A stretch of DNA of 64,000 bases from Wenyingzhuangia fucanilytica (lineage in GTDB: Bacteria; Bacteroidota; Bacteroidia; Flavobacteriales; Flavobacteriaceae), in NCBI RefSeq assembly GCF_001697185.1, contig NZ_CP014224.1, forward strand, positions 2,588,501 to 2,652,500. The letters are read 5' to 3'. The notes under the pieces are model-generated. The model saw only the letters and a list, made by a program, of their open reading frames with translations, did not search any database and was not told the DNA's origin. Shown one piece after another: positions 1 through 9,492 of this stretch. The first letter of the stretch is position 1; each line of letters opens with the position of its first letter. Made by a program: the position numbers and the translations under genes.

Positions 1-656
1 TCTGCTTCATTTCTTGGAATGTTAAAATTTTCGGGTAAAGGCGGACACTTGTCAAGCTCCATATCTTCTACTACAGCACCATCGTGATAATCATCGCCAA
101 GACCAGAAATATTTCTAGCCAATTCGCAGCAATCATGTGGGTTTAAAAGTGAGGCAACTAAAAAAAATGGTTTGTTATGTGATTTTTTAATATAATCAAT
201 AGAAAGATTCGCGGTTTTAGAATCGTTATACTCTCTTTTGTAAGTATCAAACCCATGCCAATCTGGTACTTTTGCAATTTTAGAATTAGACACATGCCAT
301 TTTCCAAAATAAGCAGTATTGTAGCCAACATTTTTTAAAGCCTTACCAATAGAGGTATATTCCATTAAATTTTTATTGCTTTTACTTGGCATCATTCCTG
401 TTATTATAGAAGCCCTAGAAGCCATACAAACAGGATAAGTACAATAACTTCTTGTAAAAGTTACTCCCTCCGAAGCCAACTTATCAATCCCTGGAGTTTT
501 TACATATTTATAGCCTGTTTGAGTCATAATTCTTCCTGAATGTTGATCCGAAATAATTAATAAAACATTTGGTTTTTTAGGCCTAACTTGGGAATATGAA
601 TATTGTGTGAGCAACAACAATACACTTAAGCTGATGATTTTTTTATACAATTTCAT
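1..656 (-). CDS. Sulfatase, S1 family (3' end beyond the window)
   Basis: About 218 N-terminal residues are visible; the rest lies left of the window. The protein begins with a signal peptide (MKLYKK, then a hydrophobic run ending near YSYSQ), so it is exported. The alkaline-phosphatase-like start (NVLLIISDQHSG) supplies metal-binding Asp. The sequence CMASR, near residue 78, fits the C-x-[PA]-x-R motif in which Cys is matured to formylglycine; the Ala in place of the common Pro is an accepted variant. GKWH follows. It is the last visible gene of the PUL operon, 15 bp after the acetylesterase stop, so it probably removes sulfate esters from the PUL glycan or its oligosaccharides in the periplasm. 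Sulfatase identity is firm; substrate is unknown. Confidence 0.9.
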   Translation of the reverse strand, partial: MKLYKKIISLSVLLLLTQYSYSQVRPKKPNVLLIISDQHSGRIMTQTGYKYVKTPGIDKLASEGVTFTRSYCTYPVCMASRASIITGMMPSKSNKNLMEYTSIGKALKNVGYNTAYFGKWHVSNSKIAKVPDWHGFDTYKREYNDSKTANLSIDYIKKSHNKPFFLVASLLNPHDCCELARNISGLGDDYHDGAVVEDMELDKCPPLPENFNIPRNEA

Positions 657-671
657 GCTTTTCTTTTTATG

Positions 672-1451
672 TTATTTTTTAGCCAATAGTTTTAACATTT
701 CGTTGGCATATCTTTGTCCTAAAATTCTCTGACTTTTACTATCAAAATGAGTTTTATCAATGGTACTCAATCCTTCTGTAGTAACCACCGCAACATTATT
801 TATATGATTTGGTAGCTCTAAAATCATTTTATTAAAATTATTTCTCAACGGTTTGTCTGATGATAATTGCCCTACCACAACAGGTAAATTGAGTTGATTT
901 AAATCTGTTCTTAATGCTTGAATCAAAGCTATTATTTGAGGTGTATATTTTTTATATCTAGAACTGTTTGCTTCTCCTTGATGCCAAATAATTCCTTTTA
1001 AAACTCCTCCTGTTTTTAAAGCTTTTTTAGTTTGACTAATAGCTTCACTATACAATAAACCTCCAGGTTTCCATGCCTCTATAGAAGTTCCTCCTTTAGC
1101 ATTTACAATTAAGCCAATGGTGCTGCTTGGGTTTTCTTGTGCCATCGTCTTTGCAAATCCATAACTTGGACTCAACTTTTGCATTCGCATTTCTTTTCTT
1201 ACTGTTGAGTATTTATTAAAAGGATTTGCTGCCTTTTCCCAAGCTTTGTGTTCTTGCCCTGTGAACAACAATACATTGGCTAAAGTATCTTTGTCAATAT
1301 CTTCTATAGTAGCACGTCCTGCCATGTTAGATTGCCCTATGCATAAATAAACATCCAAAGGTTTAGCATTGTTGTTTACTATGTTGCTTGTTGATTTACA
1401 TTGGCAAAACAATAATACCAAGGATAATAAAAGTAATTTGTAATATTTCAT
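672..1451 (-). CDS. SGNH-fold carbohydrate acetylesterase (SASA/CE6-like)
   Basis: This 259-residue protein matches the sialate O-acetylesterase-like (SASA, DUF303) group of SGNH hydrolases, which remove acetyl esters from sugars. The block I motif GQSNMAG places the nucleophile at about Ser41, WHQGEAN lies at 154-160, and DKTH near 230-233 supplies the Asp-His pair, so the catalytic set is complete. The N terminus is a signal peptide with Cys16/Cys18 near its end (FCQC), possibly a loose lipobox. An upstream TTG would add two residues, but the ATG at 1451 gives a normal signal start. It lies between the GH43-like gene and a sulfatase in the PUL, which implies that the target glycan carries acyl esters as well as sulfate. 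Sialate itself is not implied. Confidence 0.82.
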   Translation of the reverse strand: MKYYKLLLLSLVLLFCQCKSTSNIVNNNAKPLDVYLCIGQSNMAGRATIEDIDKDTLANVLLFTGQEHKAWEKAANPFNKYSTVRKEMRMQKLSPSYGFAKTMAQENPSSTIGLIVNAKGGTSIEAWKPGGLLYSEAISQTKKALKTGGVLKGIIWHQGEANSSRYKKYTPQIIALIQALRTDLNQLNLPVVVGQLSSDKPLRNNFNKMILELPNHINNVAVVTTEGLSTIDKTHFDSKSQRILGQRYANEMLKLLAKK

Positions 1452-1479
1452 TATCAAATTTGTTTGGTTTGATGATTTC

Positions 1480-2457
1480 TTATTTTTTGAGTTTTGCTAC
1501 TGCAATTCCAAATTCTCCTGAGACTGAATAATAAAGATAGACTTCATCGTTATCATCCACTAAAATAGCAGGATCTCTTAATTCGTGTACAGGCTTTTTA
1601 GAAAAACCTTTTACTGATTTTTTAATAGGTAAATGAGCACCCTCGTAATCCATTTCTGGTTTTAATATTTCTTTTGGAGCGCTAGCTTTCCAATTTTTCC
1701 ATGATCCTCCTGAAAGATTTACTTCACAACTAAGAATTCGCTCAGGAGCATCTCCTTTTTGTGAATAAAACACCACAAGCTTGTCACCGTCTAAATGAAC
1801 AGCTGTATGTCTTACTTTAGGTAATATTGTGGCTCCTTTCTTAAAAGGTTCTATACCGTTTTTAGAATGATAAAACGCTCCTTTAACCAAAGCATAATAT
1901 GCTGATTTATATTTAAAAACACGAAAATAAGAAGGACCTAATACGGTTTCTGAAGCGATAAAATCCATCCCATCTTTAGAAGTACTCAAAAACGTTTTTT
2001 GTCCTGATTTATCTTGATTATACCCATGGAAATACATTCTGACGGTTTTGGCTTCATTATCTACAATAACATCTGGTGAAGCAATATGACCTTTCGCAGC
2101 AGTTTTATCTATATCAAGCACTCCTGGCTTGTATATTGTCCAAGGGCCAATAGGAGAATCCGCATAAGCCAAGCGAATAAACTTACCGTGGTGATGCGCA
2201 AAATACATATAATATTTACCTAAAGGATTTTCAACCCAATTGGGTACTTTAATAACAGAAGGTCCATTGATGTTTTCACCCAACCTACCCTCTAAACCTT
2301 CCATATCTGGAGAAATGATAGGATTGTTTTTTAATCTACTAAACTCGTAATTTCCAAACCCTGAATGATTTTTTATAGAAACACAGGAAACAACTGCGAT
2401 AAACATCAAAATAAAACAGACAGAAACTGTTTTAAAATGTGTGATTTTAATTCTCAT
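1480..2457 (-). CDS. Five-bladed beta-propeller glycoside hydrolase, GH43-like
   Basis: The protein of 325 residues has a signal peptide ending at a lipobox (AVVSC, Cys25) and then a repeating propeller pattern: YYMYFAHHHG near 82-91, SPDVIVD near 127-133, and HELRDPAILVD close to the C terminus. Such Asp-containing blade starts and the small size are typical of clan GH-F/GH-J and GH117-like five-bladed hydrolases. I cannot assign a defined family, and the catalytic triad is not certain. The ATG at 2457 is preferred over an upstream TTG; it overlaps the stop of the GH-A-like gene by 11 bp, a sign of coupled translation. Residues after the lipid Cys (VSIKN) are not acidic, which suggests a periplasmic-facing lipoprotein. 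The job is probably exo-cleavage of a terminal sugar from PUL oligosaccharides. Confidence 0.65.
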   Translation of the reverse strand: MRIKITHFKTVSVCFILMFIAVVSCVSIKNHSGFGNYEFSRLKNNPIISPDMEGLEGRLGENINGPSVIKVPNWVENPLGKYYMYFAHHHGKFIRLAYADSPIGPWTIYKPGVLDIDKTAAKGHIASPDVIVDNEAKTVRMYFHGYNQDKSGQKTFLSTSKDGMDFIASETVLGPSYFRVFKYKSAYYALVKGAFYHSKNGIEPFKKGATILPKVRHTAVHLDGDKLVVFYSQKGDAPERILSCEVNLSGGSWKNWKASAPKEILKPEMDYEGAHLPIKKSVKGFSKKPVHELRDPAILVDDNDEVYLYYSVSGEFGIAVAKLKK

Positions 2458-3880
2458 GATGATCAAAATAATTTATTAAATCGTAAACACGATTGTTTAA
2501 TGCTTTCATTTTCTCTAACATAGCCGTCCAAGGTTTATAGTCACTTGTTACAATACCTTTATTGGCATCTATATTAGAAGGATCTACCCCTTTAGCCGTT
2601 GGATCGTTATCTTGATATTTAAAATAATGCCATCCCACACAATTTTTTGATGCTAACAAAGCCAAATTGTAGTTTTGATAAAATAGCCCTCTATCTTTTT
2701 GAGTTCTTACAATCCAACCTGCTCCGCTAGTATTTCCCATTCCTGAATCTTCTCCTTTTACATAATACTCTGTAATTATAAATGGTCTCCCAGACCATTT
2801 AGTCCAATTCACTAAATCTGTTTTATCTGGAGTCCAATGATTGTAATAATTGTTAGAAATAATATCTAAATGTTTACCCGCAGCTTTCATAAACGCCGCG
2901 TGATTTTTTTCTTCGCTGTAAAAACGAGCTCCAATATACATATGGTTTGGATCGTATTTTTTAATCGCCTTAGAAACTATTGAAAAATAAGTATCCCCAA
3001 CATAGGCCATAAATAAATCACGATGAGTATCTGTAATTTCTGCTTTGGTAATTCCATTTTCTTTTAACCAATCAATCGCAGCTTTATAGCCGTGCTCATT
3101 TTTTGGCAACTTTAAATAATTATCTAGAGCCTTTTGTTTAAAAGGCATTTCGTTATCAGAAAAATGTCCAAATAAATTAGGATCGTCTTTATATTTCAAT
3201 AATTGTTTGGCATGTTCATCGCAAAAAGTTTTAAACTCTGGATCAAAAACAAAAATAGCATCCTTAGGATATCCTGTATGCCCTGCTTGTTGATGAGTAC
3301 CTCCACGTTTACGACCATAACTGCTCATAAAATTCCAGTTAACGGTATAAGCCAAAGGTTTTTCTAAAGTTTTGTTAGCCTCAATAATAGCCTCAACATC
3401 AGACCACGAACCCGCACAGTTAAAGCCATGATTTTGTAACATTTCTACAGTTTGATGTATCCAATTTTCTTTATTACCAAACTTTTCTTTAAACGCAACT
3501 TTGCTTCCTTTTGACTTTCCTGTATTGATACTATTTAGTGAGATATTAAAATATTTATATCCTAAAGGATCTATCCCCCACCAACGTCCATCTATTTTTT
3601 TAACATGGAAAAAACCTGTTGCAAATTTTGTTTTATCTGCCATCAAACCTCCATATTTACTCAATTTTGATAAAGACTTTTCTTTATTAAAATTAGGCAA
3701 CAATTCTAACGTTTGTGTTTTAAAAGGTTGATATTCTTTATAGGTTCTAGTGCCATCTTTATGATATACTCTTACTCTAGCATCTACTAAAATATAATCT
3801 TGCTCTGTTTTTGCTTGAGCGTACGTTTTAGCACTGCTCCATCCAACTAAAATGATAAAAAGGTATATTGATTTTTTCAT
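2447..3880 (-). CDS. Clan GH-A-like TIM-barrel glycoside hydrolase, agarase/GH50-like
   Basis: This 477-residue secreted protein starts with a signal peptide (MKKSIYLF...TYAQ); an in-frame ATG 36 bp upstream would spoil that signal, so 3880 is chosen. After a short N-terminal extension the phrase DGRWWGIDPLGYKYF resembles the opening of GH50/agarase-type barrels. A clan GH-A acid/base pair Asn-Glu is visible in FSDNEMPF (about N243-E244), and a likely nucleophile in FIITEYY (about E371), at the spacing expected for strands 4 and 7. The C-terminal part (KGIVTSDYKPW, then NRVYDLINYFD) is typical of Bacteroidota agarase-annotated proteins of unclear specificity. It sits between a sulfatase and the GH43-like gene. 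A retaining glycosidase is likely; whether it cuts a galactan or something else is open. Confidence 0.65.
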   Translation of the reverse strand: MKKSIYLFIILVGWSSAKTYAQAKTEQDYILVDARVRVYHKDGTRTYKEYQPFKTQTLELLPNFNKEKSLSKLSKYGGLMADKTKFATGFFHVKKIDGRWWGIDPLGYKYFNISLNSINTGKSKGSKVAFKEKFGNKENWIHQTVEMLQNHGFNCAGSWSDVEAIIEANKTLEKPLAYTVNWNFMSSYGRKRGGTHQQAGHTGYPKDAIFVFDPEFKTFCDEHAKQLLKYKDDPNLFGHFSDNEMPFKQKALDNYLKLPKNEHGYKAAIDWLKENGITKAEITDTHRDLFMAYVGDTYFSIVSKAIKKYDPNHMYIGARFYSEEKNHAAFMKAAGKHLDIISNNYYNHWTPDKTDLVNWTKWSGRPFIITEYYVKGEDSGMGNTSGAGWIVRTQKDRGLFYQNYNLALLASKNCVGWHYFKYQDNDPTAKGVDPSNIDANKGIVTSDYKPWTAMLEKMKALNNRVYDLINYFDHHEN

Positions 3881-3899
3881 ATTGTTTAAAAAGTTATTA

Positions 3900-5312
3900 C
3901 TACCATTGATAATCATTTCCCTCTCTACTTAACCTCCAAGATTCTTTAACATCTTCAAGTTCTGCAACCATCTTTTTTAACAATTCAGGTTTTTCTAGTG
4001 CTAAGTTGTTTTTTTCTTCAGGGTCATTTTTTAAATCAAAAAGCATCATTTTATCTCCTTTGTCTGGAATACAAATTTTATACTGACCTTGAATATATGC
4101 ATACAACTCTGTGTTTTTATACAAACGTTGATATCCTGATGCAAATGCAGTTTCTCTTGTTTTAACTTCTCCATTTAAAACAGGTTGTAAGCTTACTCCA
4201 TCAAGGGGTATTTTTTTGTTATTAGAAATATTTAAGACATCTAAAATTGTTGGAAAATAATCATTTGTCGTTGCCATAAAATCAGACACAATTCCTTGTT
4301 TTATATGCTTTGGCCACCATGCTAAAGCAGGTACTCTTAGACCACCTTCCCACATTTGATGTTTATGTCCTCTATATTTTCCTGCCGATGCAATCCCTTT
4401 TTTAGCCAACGGATCCGCAGGGCCATTATCACTACAAAAAAAGATTATGGTATTTTCATCAACATCATTGTCCTTTAAAAAAGTTTTTAAACGACCAATT
4501 TGCTCGTCCATAGCAGTAATGGCTCCATAATAATGTTGTTTTCCTATAGGTAAGTTTGGATATTTTGCTAAATACTCTGGCCCAGCAACTACAGGTTCAT
4601 GCGGTGTATGAAACCAAATTGTAGCAAAAAATGGTTTTGCTTTAGAAATTGATTTTTTGATAAATGGAATAGCCCTATCCATAATAATACGACTATCATC
4701 ACCTTCTAAATTATCGGTAGCAGGTTTTCCATTTTCTATATAAATAGAACCTCCCCAAGAGCCATCTTTTTGCGCTCCCCAACTAGTCCATCCTTTTGGT
4801 GTTTTTGTAGGGTTCCACGTTGGCACAGCACTTTTAGTTGCAAAAGTTTCATCATACCCATGATGCCATGGTGGTGAATAATTCCCTCTTGATTCAATTT
4901 TATCAGGTTCTAACCAACCTAAATGCCATTTTCCCAAAAAACCTGTTTGGTATTTTTCTTTTTTTAAAACTTCTGCAATTGTTTTTTCTGCTGGTCTTAA
5001 AGCTCCTGTATGGGCTGCAAAAATCCCTTGTCTAAATGGGCTTCTTCCTGTTAACACACTTGCGCGTGTTGGAGTACAAAGTGGAGCTGCTGCATAAAAA
5101 TTGGTAAACTTTAATCCTTCCTTAGCCATTAAATCTAAATTGGGAGTAATAATTTCTTTATTTCCGTTAAAACCTACATCTCCATATCCCAAATCATCAG
5201 CCATGATAAGTATAATATTTGGCTGTTTTTTCTCAGATTCTTTTTTTTGTGCAAACCCTAATAATGCTGTTAAAAACAGCACAACAAGCAAACAATCATT
5301 TTTTTTATTCAT
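3900..5312 (-). CDS. Sulfatase, S1 family
   Basis: A complete 470-residue arylsulfatase-like protein. A signal peptide (ending near GFAQ) is followed by NIILIMADDLGYGDVG, with the metal-binding Asp pair, and by CTPTR at residues 79-83, a canonical formylglycine motif with Cys79 as the modified residue. GKWHLG, HTPHEP and FCSDNGP are the usual later sulfatase blocks and all are present. Length is normal for periplasmic S1 sulfatases. It is separated by 120 bp from the HTCS gene and leads the last part of the operon (sulfatase, GH-A, GH43-like, esterase, sulfatase). Its role is presumably to desulfate the PUL glycan so that the exo-glycosidases can act. The sugar and ring position cannot be inferred. 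Confidence 0.93.
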   Translation of the reverse strand: MNKKNDCLLVVLFLTALLGFAQKKESEKKQPNIILIMADDLGYGDVGFNGNKEIITPNLDLMAKEGLKFTNFYAAAPLCTPTRASVLTGRSPFRQGIFAAHTGALRPAEKTIAEVLKKEKYQTGFLGKWHLGWLEPDKIESRGNYSPPWHHGYDETFATKSAVPTWNPTKTPKGWTSWGAQKDGSWGGSIYIENGKPATDNLEGDDSRIIMDRAIPFIKKSISKAKPFFATIWFHTPHEPVVAGPEYLAKYPNLPIGKQHYYGAITAMDEQIGRLKTFLKDNDVDENTIIFFCSDNGPADPLAKKGIASAGKYRGHKHQMWEGGLRVPALAWWPKHIKQGIVSDFMATTNDYFPTILDVLNISNNKKIPLDGVSLQPVLNGEVKTRETAFASGYQRLYKNTELYAYIQGQYKICIPDKGDKMMLFDLKNDPEEKNNLALEKPELLKKMVAELEDVKESWRLSREGNDYQW

Positions 5313-5432
5313 TATTCACAATCTTTTTAAGCCTTTTTTATTTAAAACTTAAAGATATATTTATAATACTACATTTTATAAAAATTGATTACTTAATCAG
5401 AATGAATTTAAAAGTGATTTAAAGTGTAAAAC

Positions 5433-8400
5433 CTACTTTAGCAACTTGCTTGGCGGAAAACCAAATTGTTTTTTAAAACATCTACTAAAATACAAGGGAT
5501 CGTTAAAACCAACAAGATTTGTAACTTCTGAAACGTTGTGTTTTTTAGTTTTTAATAGAGTGGCTGATTTTTTTAAGCGGATAGTTCTTATAAATTCATT
5601 AGGCGATAAATCTGTTAACTCTTTTACTTTTCTATATAATTTTGAAGAACTTACCCCAAGTTCCTGACATAAAAAACTAGTACTTAAATCTATATTATGA
5701 ATATTTTGTTCTATTAGATTTGTGATTTTATCCATCAAATCTTTATCTATAGGCGAGTGTGTTAACAAGCTAATTTCACTTTCTACTTCGCCAGAAAACT
5801 TGGTTTTTAATTCTAACCTTGTTTTGATAACATTTTCTATTACTGTTTTTAGCAATGCAGGATCAAAAGGTTTTACCAAATACCCATCTGCACCAACATC
5901 ATATCCTTTTACTTTATCTTTATTTTCTGATAAAGCAGTTAATAAGATGACAGGAATATGACTAATAAATTCATCATTTTTTAACTCTTTACAGAATTCC
6001 AAACCATCCATAATAGGCATCATTACATCTGCCACACATAAAGCTGGTTTTATTTGTTTACAAAGCTGTAAACCTTCTTTACCATTTTCAGCCTCATAAA
6101 CTTTGTAATAGCCCGACAAATAATCTATTAAATATTTACGCAGTTCTAAATTATCCTCAATAACCAATATTTTTTCTTTAATATTGGTATTGGTGGTTTT
6201 GTTTTGTTGTTGAATTTTAGGTAGAATTATTTCTGTTTCGGTGTCTTTGCTTTCTACAAATTCAAAAACCTCTTCTTTATTGTAAAACTCTCTATCAATA
6301 GGAATAATAACTGTAAATAAACTTCCTTGGTTTGGAGTACTTTTTACTTTTATTTCTCCTTTGTGTAAATCTACCAATGATTTTACCAAAGAAAGACCTA
6401 TACCAGATCCTGTATTATTTTCTTTACTGTTGGTAGCCTGGTAAAACCTTGTAAATATTTTTTCTTGACTTTTTTTAGGAATACCTATTCCATCATCACT
6501 TACTTCAATAATTAAATATTTATTATCTGTATTTTTTACTCCTACATACAATTCTACATTTCCGTGTTTGTTGGTAAATTTAATAGCATTAGACAGCAAA
6601 TTATATAAGATTTTATCGTATTTATCTTTGTCTATCCAACCAAACAAACTCTCTATTTCTACATTAAAATTAAATTGTATTTGTTTGTTGTAGGCAAACT
6701 CTTTAAAAGAATCAAAAATGTTTTGAGTATACTGTAATACATCTGTTTTAGACACCTTTAATTTTAACTCTCCTGTTTGAGCTTTTCTAAAATCTAACAC
6801 CTGATTCACTAAATTGAGCAACCTACTAGCGTTTTGATGAATTAAATGATATCTACTTTTTTGGTAATCGGTACTCTGTACTTCTTCTTGCTCTATTAAT
6901 TGTTTGGCAGGCCCTAAAATAAGTGTTAAAGGTGTTCTTAACTCATGAGATATATTGGTAAAAAACCTTAATTTTTCATTATTTAATTTGACATCTCTTT
7001 CTCTATTTACTTTTTCTGTAACAAGCTCTTGCTTTAACCTCATACGATTTTTAACCTCTTTTCTTACCAAATAAATAATAAGAGCTATGAGTAATAAAAA
7101 CAATATTAACGCCTGATAGGTTAACCAAAAAGGACGCTCTATAGTAATTTTATAAGTAACAACATTACTCCAATAACCATCGTTATTACTAGATTTTATT
7201 TTAAAAAAATATTCACCCGGAAATAAGTTAGTATACTGTACAGTTCTAGAATTGCTAGAGGTATTTACCCAAGTATCATCAAACCCTTTTAGCATATACT
7301 CAAACTTATTTAAGCGTTCGTTGGCATAGGATGGTGTAGAAAATTGAAATGAAAAGTTTCTGTTTTCATAGCTAAGATTTATATGTTTTATTTCATTAAA
7401 ATCTTTCTTAAGCGGAATTTCTCCATTTATTTCTTTTCCAGGTAAAATAACTTGATTGTTGATTTTAATCTCGGTAATAACAGGAGTAGATGACTGTTTG
7501 TTTTCTTTAATACTATAGGGAGAAAAGTATATAATTCCATTTTTACCTCCCAAATAAATATTAGATTTCCCAAAATTGAAAAACCCTCTAGAACTAAAAA
7601 AATCTAACCTATTTCCACTATTTACATGGTAAATATTATAGCTATTTCTTTTAGTATCTATTTTAGCAACACTGTTATTATTTAGGTTTAACCATAAATT
7701 TTGATCTGCATCTAACAAAAAGTCTGTAACCCATTTATTGGACAATTCACTAAAGTAGTTTAAAGGCATAAATTGATTTTTCTCTTGATTAAAGTAACTT
7801 AATCCTTTACGAGTTGCTGCCCATAATTTACCTGTACTATCAAAAATAATATCGCTAACATTATTGTGTGGTAAACCTTGTTTATTTTGTAATAAAGATT
7901 GATAGGTTGTTATTGATTTTGATGATATATTATATTTAACCACTCCTAATTCTGTGGCAAACCACATATTTCCATTGTTATCGGTTATCATTTTGTTGAT
8001 ATCACCATCATCTAACAAAACTGTATTTTTTACCACCCTATTAAAGGCATCTAGCTCAACTATTTTAGCACCTTGACCAAAAGAACCGACTACTAATTTA
8101 TGTTCATCTAGTTTATAAATATCAGAAATAGCTACTTGATCAAATCCTACTTCTATTTCGGTAGACTTATGACGAACATAATCGTATATCAATACTTTTC
8201 CATTCCACAATCCACAATAAAATATTTTACCGTCTTTTGAATGAATACTAGCAATATCTTTTTGATTATTATACAAAGGTACAAATCGTTCTTCCTCTTT
8301 AATAAAAAGTCCGTTATGCCTTGTTGCAACAACTATTTTACGATCATGCGTTGCAGAAAAACCTCTTATTCTTGGAGCCTGCTCCCCTATAAACTTAGAA

Positions 8401-9470
8401 ATATCTTTGCTAAAATTAAATTGATTTTCAAAAGGATCATACTTATCTAAACCATTTTCGGTACCAATCCACAAAACTCCAGAACTATCAAAATGTAGGG
8501 CAGAAACCAAATTATCAACCAAAGATGTTTGATTGGTTAAAACAGAATAATGCCATCTAAAATTTCCTTCTGCAATATCTTCTAAATTATCGCACGCTAA
8601 CAAACCACCTAAAGTTCCTAACCAATATTTTCCATCTGGCGCTTGTGCTACCGACACAAAATAAGGCCCTAAAGCGTATCTAATTTCATTATTCTTTATA
8701 TAAAGATTATCAAATTTATTTTCTTGCTTATTAAATTTATACAACCCTTTTCTTGTCCCTACAAAAACATCTTTCTTGGCGTCTTGATAAATAAAATTTA
8801 AATAGGGATTTTTTTCATCAGTAAAAGGAACATTTAAAGTATAAGTAGTTGTTTGTAAAATACTCCCTTTGTGATTTAAAGTAATTTTTGCCACCCCTGC
8901 AGTAGCAAAACTCCCAATCCAAATATCCCCAGAACGATCTTCAAAAATTTCTTTGATATAGTTAAAATTAGGAAGGTGTATTTTTTTAAAACTTTGTTGA
9001 TCTAATGAGAACAAATAAAGCCCTTTGTCTTTAGTCCCTACCCAAACACGCTTAAATTTATCAACATAAACTGCTCTTACCTCATCATCGGGTAAACCAT
9101 TTGGATTTGATCCATCATTTAAAAAAGTAGTAAATTGATGTGTGTCTAACTCTAATAATGTCAACCCTTTTCTAGTTCCAATCCACAAATGATTGTTTAA
9201 CTCATCAAACTCCAAAGCAGTAATATCATCACTATTGATTTCATTACTTATTTCTGAATTGCTTAAATAGGTTTTAAATTCATAACCATCAAAACGATTT
9301 AAACCAGAAAAAGTTCCAATCCATAAAAAACCATGTTTGTCTTGGGTGATGTGTCTGATAGAATTATGAGACAAACCATCATTATCATTATAATGTTCAA
9401 ATTTAATATCCTGTGAAAAAGAACTCCACGCGAACATTATCACCACAAGCATGACGATTTTATGTATCAT
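5433..9470 (-). CDS. Hybrid two-component system sensor/regulator (HTCS)
   Basis: A 1345-residue single-chain sensor and transcription factor that detects a glycan fragment in the periplasm and activates its PUL. Order of parts: signal peptide (1-19); two seven-bladed propeller sensor halves made of reg_prop repeats (WIGT..GL, about 25-650); Y_Y_Y domain (about 700-778); one membrane helix (about 784-803); HisKA with phospho-acceptor His842 in SHELRTPL; HATPase with N box at Asn961, SDDGIGIP and GSGIGLSL; receiver domain (about 1100-1215) with Asp1148 and Lys1200; AraC helix-turn-helix (about 1245-1345). All key residues are intact. It lies inside the co-directional PUL, 22 bp after a GH29 stop, so it is probably co-transcribed with its own targets, giving positive feedback. 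Confidence 0.96.
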   Translation of the reverse strand: MIHKIVMLVVIMFAWSSFSQDIKFEHYNDNDGLSHNSIRHITQDKHGFLWIGTFSGLNRFDGYEFKTYLSNSEISNEINSDDITALEFDELNNHLWIGTRKGLTLLELDTHQFTTFLNDGSNPNGLPDDEVRAVYVDKFKRVWVGTKDKGLYLFSLDQQSFKKIHLPNFNYIKEIFEDRSGDIWIGSFATAGVAKITLNHKGSILQTTTYTLNVPFTDEKNPYLNFIYQDAKKDVFVGTRKGLYKFNKQENKFDNLYIKNNEIRYALGPYFVSVAQAPDGKYWLGTLGGLLACDNLEDIAEGNFRWHYSVLTNQTSLVDNLVSALHFDSSGVLWIGTENGLDKYDPFENQFNFSKDISKFIGEQAPRIRGFSATHDRKIVVATRHNGLFIKEEERFVPLYNNQKDIASIHSKDGKIFYCGLWNGKVLIYDYVRHKSTEIEVGFDQVAISDIYKLDEHKLVVGSFGQGAKIVELDAFNRVVKNTVLLDDGDINKMITDNNGNMWFATELGVVKYNISSKSITTYQSLLQNKQGLPHNNVSDIIFDSTGKLWAATRKGLSYFNQEKNQFMPLNYFSELSNKWVTDFLLDADQNLWLNLNNNSVAKIDTKRNSYNIYHVNSGNRLDFFSSRGFFNFGKSNIYLGGKNGIIYFSPYSIKENKQSSTPVITEIKINNQVILPGKEINGEIPLKKDFNEIKHINLSYENRNFSFQFSTPSYANERLNKFEYMLKGFDDTWVNTSSNSRTVQYTNLFPGEYFFKIKSSNNDGYWSNVVTYKITIERPFWLTYQALILFLLLIALIIYLVRKEVKNRMRLKQELVTEKVNRERDVKLNNEKLRFFTNISHELRTPLTLILGPAKQLIEQEEVQSTDYQKSRYHLIHQNASRLLNLVNQVLDFRKAQTGELKLKVSKTDVLQYTQNIFDSFKEFAYNKQIQFNFNVEIESLFGWIDKDKYDKILYNLLSNAIKFTNKHGNVELYVGVKNTDNKYLIIEVSDDGIGIPKKSQEKIFTRFYQATNSKENNTGSGIGLSLVKSLVDLHKGEIKVKSTPNQGSLFTVIIPIDREFYNKEEVFEFVESKDTETEIILPKIQQQNKTTNTNIKEKILVIEDNLELRKYLIDYLSGYYKVYEAENGKEGLQLCKQIKPALCVADVMMPIMDGLEFCKELKNDEFISHIPVILLTALSENKDKVKGYDVGADGYLVKPFDPALLKTVIENVIKTRLELKTKFSGEVESEISLLTHSPIDKDLMDKITNLIEQNIHNIDLSTSFLCQELGVSSSKLYRKVKELTDLSPNEFIRTIRLKKSATLLKTKKHNVSEVTNLVGFNDPLYFSRCFKKQFGFPPSKLLK

Positions 9471-9492
9471 CTATTTTTTTTATTTGATAGGT

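Noticed and set aside
3501-3731. Open frames opposite the PUL enzymes, and similar ones opposite many other genes
   Set aside because: They lie wholly inside well-supported genes on the other strand, have no family resemblance and show odd composition rich in Phe, Ser and Ile; they are shadows.
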